A stretch of DNA of 64,000 bases from Astragalus membranaceus (GCA_039519185.1 CM076847.1:23867251-23931250), one strand, 5' to 3'. Shown: positions 11,548 through 21,417, counted from the first letter of the stretch. The notes: generated by a model not told the origin, from the letters alone. Numbers and translations are program-made.

Positions 11548-11771
11548 TACAGTAGATGAGGACACGTGTATCAATTTATTCAAAATTTTGCACTATTTCT
11601 CTCTTTTTTTTTTTCAATTTGATCTTATTAATTGCTTTGTAGTTACAAGATATGTATATTATAATTTTACAATTTTGTTCATCATCATGAAGAAGGGTAG
11701 TTAGTTTTGTTTAGTTTGTTTCTAATAGTTGACAACTGCTGAACATTGTATTGCTTTTCCTATTTTTGTAG

Positions 11772-11894
11772 GATTCTTGTCGAATTGGTGAATCGCTAAG
11801 TGCTTAAAAAATGGGAACAAATTGCTAAATTTATAGATGGCAGGATTGGAAAACAAAGGAGGGATGGACTAATCATCTTCAACCAAACATTAGG
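11772..11894 (+). pseudogene. MYB relic exon with R2 repeat
   Basis: Preceded by a TTTTTGTAG acceptor and followed by a GT donor. It encodes the second and third helices of a MYB R2 repeat, with an in-frame TAA where a Tyr would be expected and a small deletion in the usual QCRERW segment. Confidence 0.78.
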
Positions 11895-12072
11895 GTTTCT
11901 CTCATTTCATTCCTTTTAACTATTTGCTTTCTTACATAGATAAAGAGAAAATAATATATATCATGATTGTCCTTTGTTCTTTCTTTTTTTTGATTTGACA
12001 TCTAACTGTAAATATTCATTTATTCCATATTTTGCACATTCAATAGTCCAAATTTATAACTAGCATATATTT

Positions 12073-12227
12073 TATTTGGAGATGTGTTCTTATAGTTCTA
12101 GCAATACAACATAATAGGTTTATTAACACTTTATTCATAACGAGCTTTTTAAACTGCATCGACAATAAAGTTCAATTGTTAGCAATATGCATGTGTGTGC
12201 TTGAGTGTGCACGTGTCTATATATAGT
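12073..12227. repeat. Dispersed repeat, copy 1
   Basis: About 155 bp nearly identical to 36146-36299, differing at only a few positions. It lies in an intron of the MYB relic. No terminal repeats or target duplication are evident, so its class is unknown. Confidence 0.8.
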
Positions 12228-13983
12228 ATTTTCATATGATTAGAGAAAAACATTTAGTAGGAGAACACATACATAAAAGTATTTTATATTTCTTTTATGA
12301 CTAATGTATTGTAGCACTAACTGCTACATATAAATCCCATTAGCATAAACCATTGCATGAGTCCTAGACGTACCAATGCAATACGACTCACTATTACACT
12401 ACCCTTCTAATATGTATAACTAATGCTTAATAGCATAAAACGCTTCTTACAAATTTTGCATAAATGCTACATGGTTGTTTTACACTACATCTTTTATGTA
12501 TTTTTAAACTTTCTCATAATAACTTTTATCCATGTTTTTTGATAAATAGATGTCATTGCTGTTTCGTACCAACATTTTGTATGAAATGAAATGCATAGTA
12601 CAAAATTTTCATTCACAATTTATATTAAAACTACTTTGGTGCTATTCATTACCAATATTTCATATGAAGTGTGATGTTCATATGTAACTTGCATTCGTGA
12701 GTTCTCTTAAAAAACGTTTTGTTGCTAATTTGTACAAACATTTTCACGAAATGACAATTTTCTACATGTAACTTTCTCTCATGATTTCAATTAACACTAC
12801 AAAAAAACACATCAAATTGCAGGGATTTTTTCGTGGAGGTTTTAAAAAACCCCTCAAATTAACTTAAAATACGACTTTTTCAACGGAGGAGTGTAAAAAA
12901 TACATCTAAACTGAAGAGGTTAATAAAAACCCCCTCAAATTGGTTACCCACTCTCGCCTTTTATTTCTACCTGCGCCTTCATTCCCTAAACCCTTTCCCC
13001 TTCTCTTCACACGCTGGAACTGAACGCGAACCCTATTCCGAAACTGCGAGAGAGAGAAGTCCAGGCGGAAACCGAAGGGTGGAACAGAAGGATCTCCGGC
13101 CACTGTTCACAGCCGCACCAAAACTGGTAAGCTTCTCTCTCCCTCACCCACCTATCTCTCTCTCTCTCTCTCTCTCTCTCCCTCCCTCCACGCGAGGAGA
13201 TGTCACTGCATAAGCTCGGATTTTGTGATGCTCAATAGCGTTTCATAATGGTACTTGTCCACTCCGTCCTTTGATTAAATCTCCACCTTCTCGTGCAAGG
13301 GTTTCATGGTACTCATTGTCCTTCTTTCTCGAGATATACAGTGAATATTCTAATTACCCTCTCTTTTTTTTCTCATGTTTCATCCAATTCATTCATATGT
13401 TGATTACTATTTCAGGTTTGGTGTCGGGCTGAGTATCTAAAGGACCAAGTTTAACCTCCCTTCAAACCTTTCACAATTGAAGGTAGCAATCGAAGCCTAT
13501 GAGAATTTTGAAGTACTTTCCCTTTTGTATATTTCCCTGTTGATTATTTTAGATTTAACTATCGCGTGCTTTGGCTATGCTCTTGTTTGATTGTAATCCA
13601 AGTAGTTATGGTGTTCCTGATATATTATTATTTTGCCTCGTAAAGATTGATGAAATTGAATGAGGTGTTCTATGCTTTGTGAGTTATAATATTTATATAA
13701 TTCCTGCTGTTTATTTTGGGAAGCTTTCTGTCAGGGAATGGATCCTTCTCTACCTCTTGAGATTTGTACAATGTTGCTTGGATGGAAGACATGTATTTTT
13801 TTGCCTTTGCTATGTGAAATTAATATAATGTTTTGTCATGTTCAATTTCAACTGATTTCCTATATATATGCATATATTGTACTGCCTGGCCAGATAAAAA
13901 GTAATTGGATTGATCAGGTTGGAAATTTAAACATGCTTTTTTTTAATAGAAAAACTTAATGTTGTATTGTTTTTCTTGTGCAG

Positions 13984-14094
13984 GTAAAGAAACAGACTTT
14001 GAATCTTAACAACTATGCAGTGGGCTCTCACGTGATGCAATTTGGTGATAGTAAAATTACAGACAAGAAAATTTATTTATACATTGAATTTCAG
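13984..14094 (+). pseudogene. Captured exon resembling vacuolar processing enzyme (legumain)
   Basis: 111 bp (37 codons) open in one frame, between a TGCAG acceptor and a GTATGC donor. The segment NNYAVGSHVMQFGD matches, from memory of the family, a conserved region of plant legumain-type C13 cysteine proteases, downstream of the catalytic domain. Neighbouring exon-like pieces at about 14478-14530 and 14790-14872 (the latter rich in Lys and Glu) I cannot assign. No complete gene is present. Confidence 0.6.
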
Positions 14095-14235
14095 GTATGC
14101 ATTGATGGAAATGGGTTATAACTCTAACTGATGGAGAACTATTTCACAATAGCCTACATTGGATTCTAAAATTGTTTGAAGTTTCATCGCTTATGCAGTG
14201 TGGTCTTTAACCTGTACTATATAACCTCTTTGGTT

Positions 14236-14453
14236 CAGTGGCGAACCCAGGACCCCGGGGTCTAGGGTGTCAAATTTTTTAAGGCCAGTGTCAAATGGGT
14301 GCAAAACTTGGTCTACTAGTGCAATATAAAATTTTCTAGGGGTTCAAAATTAAAATTTCAAGGGATTCGGGCTATTTATATAGGGTGGTAAGTGCAATTT
14401 TTTTTCCAGGGGGTTCAACTGAAACCCCTCACTACAAGGTAGGTCCGCCATTG
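14236..14453. mobile_element. hAT-type MITE nested in the CACTA element
   Basis: 218 bp with imperfect inverted ends CAGTGGCGAACC and GGTCCGCCATTG. Flanked on both sides by the 8-bp duplication CTTTGGTT (14228-14235 and 14454-14461), the length expected for hAT transposition. No coding capacity. Confidence 0.88.
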
Positions 14454-15820
14454 CTTTGGTTATCATGGCTTTGACAGGAGTACTTGGAAATCAATGAGGG
14501 TGATCTTGAGTTCCTTGCATTCATTGTGTAAGTTCATATGCTCGGACACCTTTTCCTGCTGGCTACATACTGAACTGGCTTTTCTTTTGTTTTTATCAGC
14601 TAAAAATAAATGTGTTTTCATCCATTTTCATCAACTGATTTGCTTTGATTCTTGCATTGTTATTCAATCATAGAATTTGTGACTGTTTTGCAGATCATTG
14701 TGTGTGTTGGATTTGTGGTTGGGTATAGTCAGAGGATCCATGTCTGCAGCCAGGTTATTTATGAATTGAAAGTAAAGATACAGAAAGAAGAGAAACAGAG
14801 TTGAAAGCTATTTGTGCTACCAAAGAGAAAGAAAAACTAGAGGATGCTCTAAAAGATTCAATGCCCCAGTAACAGAAGTTTACATGGGATGAAATAGTTT
14901 CAGCTGCTTCATCTTTTAGTATAAAATTTCTTTTAAGCTATTTTAAATTGAGTTGTATTACATTGAATATTTGATGTACAAATGTTTGAAATACATTTTC
15001 TGTTATCATAGTTATATTTTTAATAAAATTTTGAGACCTTCGATTAAATTTATTGAATGTTTTTTTATGTAATATAATTTATGAAATGTTTGGTAAGATA
15101 TAAATAATATATGGGTGCTAGTAATTTAAGTGTGATAATGTGATGAGGAAAAAAACTCCTCAATTATAAATGATAACAAGGAAGAAAAAAAACTCCTCAA
15201 TAATATATAGGAGGTTGTAACCCCACAAAAAAGTCCTATCAACTATGGCAATAAAAAATCTCCACAAAAAATAGAACTCCTACATATCACTCGATTTAAG
15301 GAGGTTTATAACCCCCTTAAAAAAAAACCTCCACTAATCGTGGGGGTTAAAAACTCCCGCAATAAAATCCCCGCTAAAAGACATGATACCAGCGTTTTCT
15401 AAAAACCCCCCACAAAACGATTGCGGGGCTTGAAACTTCACCGTTTTTTAAAACTCCCGCAGATTACGTTGCGGGAGTTTAAACCCCCGCTAAGCAACTT
15501 AAAAACCCCCGCAATCTGTTCCGTTTTTTGTAGTGTAAAAATCTTTTGTTTCTATTGCATACATAACCATTTTGTAGGAAAACGTGTTTCTCTTCTTTTG
15601 GTTATAGATGCATTTCAAAGATCCATAATTACTTATCATTCATTTTAATGATGACAAACTATATCTACACACAAGTCTTGTTAGATTGGTAATTCAAATA
15701 TTGTACATGAAGGCATATTGATTGTTTTTGAAGTAGCTAACAATGAAATATTGAAATCAAAATTGTCCTCCATTTGTAGTGCATATATCTAATCCACACA
15801 TTTGTTTTGTACGAATGTAG

Positions 15821-16190
15821 AAGGAGTCTTGGAGTTATGAGGAGGAAAAAAATACTTATTGAAGCTCACAAGGAAGATTGGGAACAAGTGGGCTGAAATT
15901 GTAAGAAAATTACCTGGTCGCACTGAGAATGCCATCAAGAACCATTGAACTCCACCAAGCGGTGCCTGACTGTCAAGAAAAAGCAGAACAAGCACAAAGC
16001 TGGTAGGGGAACACTGCTTGAGAAGTACATAATGGAAGTCACTAATACTGAAGGAGGTGAAAATGAAAAAAAGAAATCTATGAGAATGATGGATATTGGG
16101 AGTAAGGATAATCGCAATAATAAAAATGAACTTGGTCTCTCCCGTGTTCGTTATGAGAGCTCTAAGGGTGACTTAAACTCTGAAGGTTAG
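15821..16190 (+). pseudogene. MYB relic exon with R3 repeat and C-terminal tail
   Basis: Preceded by GAATGTAG. The R3 helices read across three frames because of 1-nt indels. From about 15948 one frame stays open to the stop at 16188-16190 and gives a Lys-rich tail that includes LLEKYI. It continues directly from the R2 exon once the CACTA-bearing intron is removed. Confidence 0.8.
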
Positions 16191-16293
16191 GCTTCAAAAG
16201 AAATCATCCCTAATGGAAGCTCCAATAAATGATTAATTTGTTGGAAACCTTGTTTACATGAGCATCATTATAATATTTGACAATTCAAAGGTT

Positions 16294-16509
16294 TATGTTT
16301 TTGGGTAAACCCGGGTATCCACCGCACGGATAGCAGTGACTAATCCATCGCTCATTGTAAGTGCCTCGAGGGGCAGGCCAGTTGGCCCATAGTTTTAATG
16401 CTGCTCCGTACCCAAGGCGGGAATCGAACCCCCAACCCTTGGTTAAGAGAGGTTCAACCCTTGGTTAAGGGAGATTCAGCCTCAACTGCTGAAGCCCACG
16501 CTCTGCATT
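16294..16509 (-). mobile_element. tRNA-derived SINE-like element
   Basis: 216 bp flanked by an 11-bp direct repeat, ATTCAAAGGTT (16283-16293 and 16510-16520), a length typical of LINE-mediated insertion. On the minus strand it contains GGTTCGATTCCC, a good pol III B box, about 85 bp from its 5' end, with a weak A-box-like segment before it. It ends in GGGTTTACCCAAAAAC. It is not a tRNA gene: no cloverleaf can be drawn. Confidence 0.7.
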
Positions 16510-16603
16510 ATTCAAAGGTTGGCTCGATTTAATTTATTTTCTATAAAGAGTTATTGAAGATGTAAAGTATACTATGTGGACACATAGTATCAACATATCA
16601 TGC

Positions 16604-16604
<1 letters not shown>

Positions 16605-16689
<85 letters not shown>
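16605..16689. repeat. TA microsatellite at the left edge of the viral insertion
   Basis: About 85 bp of TA dinucleotides separate host-like DNA from viral coding sequence. The frame reads through it as Ile-Tyr, which is not viral protein. Confidence 0.95.
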
Positions 16690-16690
<1 letters not shown>

Positions 16691-16691
<1 letters not shown>

Positions 16692-16750
16692 AGAAGATAA
16701 TTTTTCTCCTATAGGAACCAATGTTTCTATAGGAGAAAAATTATCTTCTC
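16691..16750. repeat. Perfect 24-bp inverted repeat at the viral left edge
   Basis: Arms 16691-16714 and 16727-16750 are exact reverse complements with a 12-base loop. The structure begins where the TA tract ends. The right arm leads directly into coat-protein coding sequence, so the left arm may be an inverted copy made at integration. Confidence 0.9.
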
Positions 16751-19137
16751 TTTTACAGAATTTAAGATGTCCTTCTTTAACTCATTTTAGGTGGTATAAG
16801 GATACTTTTCTATCCAGGGTTTTCCAATTAAAAGACCCTAATTCTATCCACTGGAAGGCAAAATTTATTGATGGTCTTCCTTATCTTTTTGCAGAAAGAA
16901 TAAGACAAGCTTTAAGAGACCAAAATGATGGCATAAATGTCAATTATGACGATTTGACCTATGGTCAGATAATTAGTTGCTGTATTAAAGAAGGTTTGGC
17001 TTTATGCAATGATATAAAGCTAAAAAATCAGTTGAAAAAGCAAAAGCTAACAGAAAAACACCAAATAGGTGAATTCTGTGAGCAATTCGCTTTTGACTTA
17101 GGCAAAGAGCCTAAGGATGGGAAAAAGGGAAAGAGAATACAGGGAAGAAAATTCTCTGATATAAAAACAAATAGCTTTTACAAAAATCCTAGAAAAAAGA
17201 ATAGTAAAAGAAAAGCTTTTAATGAAAAAAATAGGACTGGTCAAAGTAGACCCACCTTCCAAAAGAAGGGAAAAAGAAAAGCAAAAAATTTTGATGTTAC
17301 GTGTCATAGGTGTGGCAAGGTAGGTCATTATGCCAACCAGTGTTGGACCAAAAAGGCCCTCAATAATATTCAGGATGATCAATTAAGATCACAATTAGAA
17401 AAAGTTTTATTGATTAACTCTGATTATAATTCTAGTTCAGGTAAAGAATCTTCAAATGAAGATATAGATATTATCCAAGATTCTTCTGAATCATCGTCTT
17501 CAGGCAACAATGATTGCCAATGTAATGAAGTAAATTACTGGAAATCCATCGTAGATATGAATGGTCTAAATGTTCTCACTAAAGAACAAGACGAAGCCTT
17601 AAAGGCTTTAGACTCCATAAAAGATGGAACGGTAAGAAGAAAAATGATAGAAATTCTTATGAAAGAATATTCTAAAAAGGAAACTCCTCTAATTATAGAG
17701 GCACCTTATCAAATAAGTGAAGTTTTATCTAGATTCCATGAATCTAGTAGTAAAGAAAAACCCATTTCTATGAATGATTTAAAAGGAGAAATCAATATTT
17801 TAAAAAATGAAATTTCTCAAATAAAAAAAGACAATACTAATTTGTCTCAAAGAATTTCTGTTTTAGAAAACCCTAGTAAAACAGAATCTTCTTCAAGTAA
17901 TTATCTTTCTATTTTAAATAGAATAACTTCTCAAAAATGGTTTGTGAAGATTGATATTATTATCAATAGAAATTTTATTTTGAAAAATGAAATTGCTCTA
18001 GTTGATAGTGGAGCAGATTTAAATTGCATTCAAGAGGGAATTATCCCTACAAAGTATTTTTCAAAAACTACGCAATCACTTACCCAAGCAGGAGGTGATA
18101 GGCTAAAAATTAATTTTAAATTACCAAATGCACATATTTGCAAACAAGGTATTTGTATACCTACTTCGTTTATTTTAGTTAAAAATTTAACCCATCGTAT
18201 TATATTGGGTACACCTTTTTTGCATAATATTATGCCTATTATTAATATTGACCAAAAAGGGATTACAACTATGTTGGAAGATAAGAAAATTATTTTTGAG
18301 TTTATTTCTGATCCTCATACTAGGATGATAAATGATATAAAAGAACTTCTTTTAAGCAAAGAGAAACAAATATGTTTCTTAAAAGAAGAAATTAATATAA
18401 ATGAACAGCTTAATAAAGCTGACACAGAGACTCAAATAAAGAGCCTAGAACAACAGTTCATAGATGAAGTATGTAGTGAGATACCAAATGCTTTCTGGAA
18501 TAGAAAAAAACATATGATATCTCTACCATACTTAGCCGACTTCAATGAAAGTCAAATTCCTACAAAAGCAAGGCCTGCACAAATGAATCAAGAGTATCTT
18601 GGTTTATGTAAAAAGGAGATAAATTCTCTTTTAAATAAAAAATTAATTAGGTTTTTCTATGTGAATAAACAAGCAGAACCCAGGTTGGTTATAAACTATA
18701 AACCTTTAAATAAAGTTTTGAAATGGATTAGGTATCCAATACCTAATAAAAAAGATTTATTGGATAGGCTTAATGAAGCCTTAGTTTTCTCAAATTTTGA
18801 TATGAAGTCAGGTTACTGGCAAATTCAGATTAATGAATCTGACAAGTATAAAACAGCATCTACTGTCAAAAAAGAAATGCTTTCAATTATTAAATGCATT
18901 TCTAAATTTCAAGATGATTTATTAAATCAAAAATTCGTGTTAAGAATTGATTGCAGTTCTGCAAAACAAATTATTGAAAAAGACGTGAAAAATCTGGTTT
19001 CTAAACAAATTTTTGCAAATTGGCAAGCTCAATTATCAGTTTTTGATTTTGATATTGAATACATTAAAGGTGAAAATAATTCACTAGCTGATTTCTTAAC
19101 ACGTGAATTTCTGCAGGGAAATGACAACCCCACATAG
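16691..19137 (+). pseudogene. Truncated pararetroviral polyprotein (coat end, protease, RT, RNase H)
   Basis: One open frame of about 815 codons after the TA tract. Visible parts: a coat-protein core (from about 16760), the zinc knuckle CHRCGKVGHYANQCW (17308-17352), an acidic linker, protease motif VDSGADLN (near 18000), and the fingers of RT (18560-18860) up to a SGYWQIQI segment. It then jumps to RNase H-like sequence ending near 19110. The palm with the YxDD catalytic motif is missing through an in-frame deletion near 18860, so the enzyme cannot work. The 5' part of the original gene is also absent. Despite this the remaining frame has no stop. Confidence 0.82.
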
Positions 19138-20464
19138 GGGAAGAGGCCGTGGTCCAGGTGGCCGTGGCAGAGGAAGGAGTAGCAATATGCTACCCTACCA
19201 ACAAGAACCAAGTGTCCCTCTTCTAGGAGATTGGACAACAGTATACCCTAATAGGGGAAGAACTATGCAGCAATTGCCTGCTCCTCCGAAGAAAGAAGAT
19301 ATTTCTTCTTCTTCTGGAACAAAACAAAGCTCTTATGCAGAGGCTATTGTTAATGACTCTCCTCAAGAGCAAACTCAAGAATATTTTGAGAATCCAATAA
19401 CTGAGGACATCATGTATATTGATGATGAAGACCTCAGTATTACAAAAGATCCTTGGTCAATAAAGACCAGGTACCTCGAATCCAGAGGATACCCAGGATT
19501 ATATGGTAAATCAAGACCACACTTAGAAATTTTATTATTAGTTACTGAATCAGTAACCATTACTCATCACCATCAAAATAACAATCCTCAAAGTTTTATA
19601 AACTTTAGCAAATGTCACATTAACAAAATCCTTCTTCCAAGGGAATGGGGATTAAACCCAAATGGGGAAAAGGCAATAAAAATTGCTGAAAATTCTTATG
19701 CATATTTTAATTATTGGGATTATATCCAGGCTTTTTCTAAAGCTTTCTATTATCAGAACCCGAAAAACAAACATTCATGGTTCTTTAGTATTAACCCAGA
19801 AGTGGTTAATAAACCGATACCAAATTGGTTTTACAATTGGTGGCAAAAATTTGGGCCATCTTTGGAAATTCTTCCAAAAGAGTTATTGGAATTATACAAC
19901 TCTTGGTGCGACAATAGTCCTCTTATAACAAAAATAGCTTCGAGTAAGCTTATTATAGGACAATGTCCATGCCTTTTCTTCATCAAGTTTCAAATCCCAT
20001 GGATATGGAGGTGGTCTATGACCATTGGAAAAAACCAAAGAAATATTCCTATACTTAGAAGAAATTTCTTCTATAAATGGTGGATCAGAATGGATCCTGA
20101 AGATCTCAAAAAATTAATATCTCAGGTCTTATCTAATATCAATGAAGATAAAGAAAATGGTTTAAATAGTGTTAATCTCCAAAATTTGTCTATGACAAAT
20201 TTAAAACATTACTTCCAGAAAAAGTACCCTCAAGAATCTGAGGAAGAAATTATGGTTAGAACTCTTGATCACATGAAGACACAATTCTCCAGCACATTTC
20301 AAGTTAAAGAAATGTCAACATCCTCACAGGGATCCATTGAACCAAGTGAAATGGAATGCTTAGCTGGAGAATCCCAGCAAGAAGATGAACCTTATCCAGA
20401 AGATTTCTGGGATGCCATGATCCAATCCATGACTAAGCATGTGAAAGGAAAAGGACAAGAATAA
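19121..20464 (+). CDS. Second pararetroviral ORF, function unknown
   Basis: 448 codons from the ATG at 19121, overlapping the end of the polyprotein frame by 17 nt (TAG at 19135-19137). An in-frame ATG 18 nt upstream lies within RNase H coding sequence and is less likely. The N-terminus is a Gly/Arg-rich stretch (GRGRGPGGRGRGR), as in nucleic-acid-binding proteins. The middle (about residues 120-330) is Trp- and aromatic-rich, with NWFYNWWQKFG. The C-terminus is acidic and Ser/Gln-rich. Position after RNase H matches the second ORF of florendoviruses, or less likely a transactivator-like protein of other genera. I do not recognise a defined domain. The frame is intact. Confidence 0.65.
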   Translation: MTTPHRGRGRGPGGRGRGRSSNMLPYQQEPSVPLLGDWTTVYPNRGRTMQQLPAPPKKEDISSSSGTKQSSYAEAIVNDSPQEQTQEYFENPITEDIMYIDDEDLSITKDPWSIKTRYLESRGYPGLYGKSRPHLEILLLVTESVTITHHHQNNNPQSFINFSKCHINKILLPREWGLNPNGEKAIKIAENSYAYFNYWDYIQAFSKAFYYQNPKNKHSWFFSINPEVVNKPIPNWFYNWWQKFGPSLEILPKELLELYNSWCDNSPLITKIASSKLIIGQCPCLFFIKFQIPWIWRWSMTIGKNQRNIPILRRNFFYKWWIRMDPEDLKKLISQVLSNINEDKENGLNSVNLQNLSMTNLKHYFQKKYPQESEEEIMVRTLDHMKTQFSSTFQVKEMSTSSQGSIEPSEMECLAGESQQEDEPYPEDFWDAMIQSMTKHVKGKGQE

Positions 20465-20739
20465 GGGCCATAATTAAAAGCATGATTAAAAAGATCACGT
20501 GCCAAGATTTGGTGGGACACACGCAATTATGCTGTCGACACACGCAATTATGCTGTCGACATTTTACCTTTTTTATTTTGTATTTTTGTCTTTTGAATTT
20601 TGTCTTTTTCATTCAATTATGTGACGATGGGGCCCAATGTGTACCCGGCATAATTAGTGAAATTTTGTCGTTTTTGTAACCGGCTACCGGAATCTACAGT
20701 AGCCCTTTTACCGGCTTAAATAGTAAGCCTTAGTTTGCC

Positions 20740-20748
20740 TATATAAGG
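20740..20748 (+). promoter_or_regulatory. Probable pararetroviral promoter TATA box
   Basis: TATATAAGG lies in the non-coding region after the second ORF, as in caulimovirid pregenomic promoters. Upstream are TGACG (20621-20625) and a 19-bp direct duplication near 20520-20560. Downstream is a CT-rich leader. Activity is not shown. Confidence 0.6.
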
Positions 20749-21015
20749 CATTTTATTTTCCTTTCTGAGGCAGAGCTTCGCCTACCCCTCTCTCTCTCTC
20801 TCTCTCTCTTGTAACATACTTCTCCTCTTGTAAACACTTTCCTTATAATATAAACTCTGAAGTTTGAAGAAAGGAATTCCTCTCCACTTGTTCTTCAACA
20901 AGTAAGTCTTTATTAATTATTTACATGTTTTTTCATAGCTAAGCTTGTGTTGTGGTAAGCTGGTTCTCATGAACTGGCCTAATTAGATGAATATCGTATT
21001 CTTTCCGCTGTAACA

Positions 21016-21016
21016 T

Positions 21017-21095
<79 letters not shown>
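21016..21095. repeat. TA microsatellite at the right edge of the viral insertion
   Basis: TGGTAT runs directly into about 75 bp of TA repeats. TGGTAT is also the first half of the initiator-Met primer site used by these viruses, so the viral end may be at its origin of minus-strand synthesis. Confidence 0.85.
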
Positions 21096-21096
<1 letters not shown>

Positions 21097-21098
<2 letters not shown>

Positions 21099-21411
21099 CT
21101 AAATTCACTTACTCTACGACATTCATAAATGATACCTCATTATATCCCATTGCATGTGGATATAATTCTTGAGTACCAACTAAAGAAAATAATAGGGCAA
21201 AGACTCAACATAATAGAAACTTAATTGAGAAAACTAGATAACAGATCAAGATGATCATGAGAACAATAATCAAAGAAGAAAAAAGGCACCAGCTAACAAT
21301 ACTAAGCCAAAAGCTTAGTTTCTTTTACTAAATTAATTTTAGCCATTTGATCCTTTTTTTATTAATCTAATTTGATCTAATGGTTGATAATGAATAAGGG
21401 TATTGTTGTCA
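21097..21411. other. Non-coding interval
   Basis: AT-rich sequence between the TA tract and the Helitron. I see no gene, terminal repeat or RNA signal. Confidence 0.6.
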
Positions 21412-21417
21412 TCTACT

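Larger units (their letters stand above)
12795..15535. mobile_element. Non-autonomous CACTA (En/Spm) transposon
   Basis: Terminal inverted repeats CACTACAAAAAA and TTTTTTGTAGTG enclose 2741 bp. The insertion is flanked by TAA on both sides (12792-12794 and 15536-15538), the 3-bp duplication expected for CACTA elements. Both ends carry subterminal repeats of the kind CCCCCGC/GCGGG next to A/T runs, typical transposase-binding clusters. There is no transposase ORF. The interior holds exon-like segments, so it is probably a gene-capturing derivative. It sits in an intron of the MYB relic. Confidence 0.92.
11548..16190 (+). pseudogene. R2R3-MYB relic, MYB98/MYB118-like
   Basis: Three exon remnants are readable. 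Exon a (to 11565) gives Thr-Val-Asp-Glu-Asp, as at the start of an R2 repeat, then a GT donor. Exon b (11772-11894) gives ILVELVNR, a stop, then KKWEQIAKFIDGRIGKQ and a damaged end resolving to WTNHLQPNIR. Exon c (15821-16190) opens with KESWSYEEE and continues as an R3 repeat ending in a GRTENAIKNH segment, then a basic tail to TAG at 16188. Lesions include a stop in exon b, a lost Cys and frameshift near its end, and about three 1-nt indels in exon c (near 15850, 15875 and 15946). The residues resemble the MYB98/64/119/115/118 group of DNA-binding regulators. The upstream part lies beyond the left LTR and outside the window. Cannot make a functional protein. Confidence 0.8.
16690..21021 (+). 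mobile_element. Endogenous pararetrovirus (Caulimoviridae), defective, florendovirus-like
   Basis: About 4.3 kb of integrated viral DNA. In order: end of the coat protein with a CCHC knuckle, aspartic protease, part of reverse transcriptase, part of RNase H, a second ORF, then a non-coding region with a TATA box. No LTRs or integrase, so it is not an LTR retrotransposon. The movement-protein region and most of the coat protein are absent, and the RT core is deleted. TA tracts bound both sides. Gene order (polyprotein, then a second ORF of unknown function) fits what I know of florendoviruses; the genus is inference. Confidence 0.8.

Noticed and set aside
16400..16450. Possible tRNA gene on the minus strand
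   Set aside because: A B box is present but no cloverleaf forms and the segment has SINE boundaries with an 11-bp duplicate.
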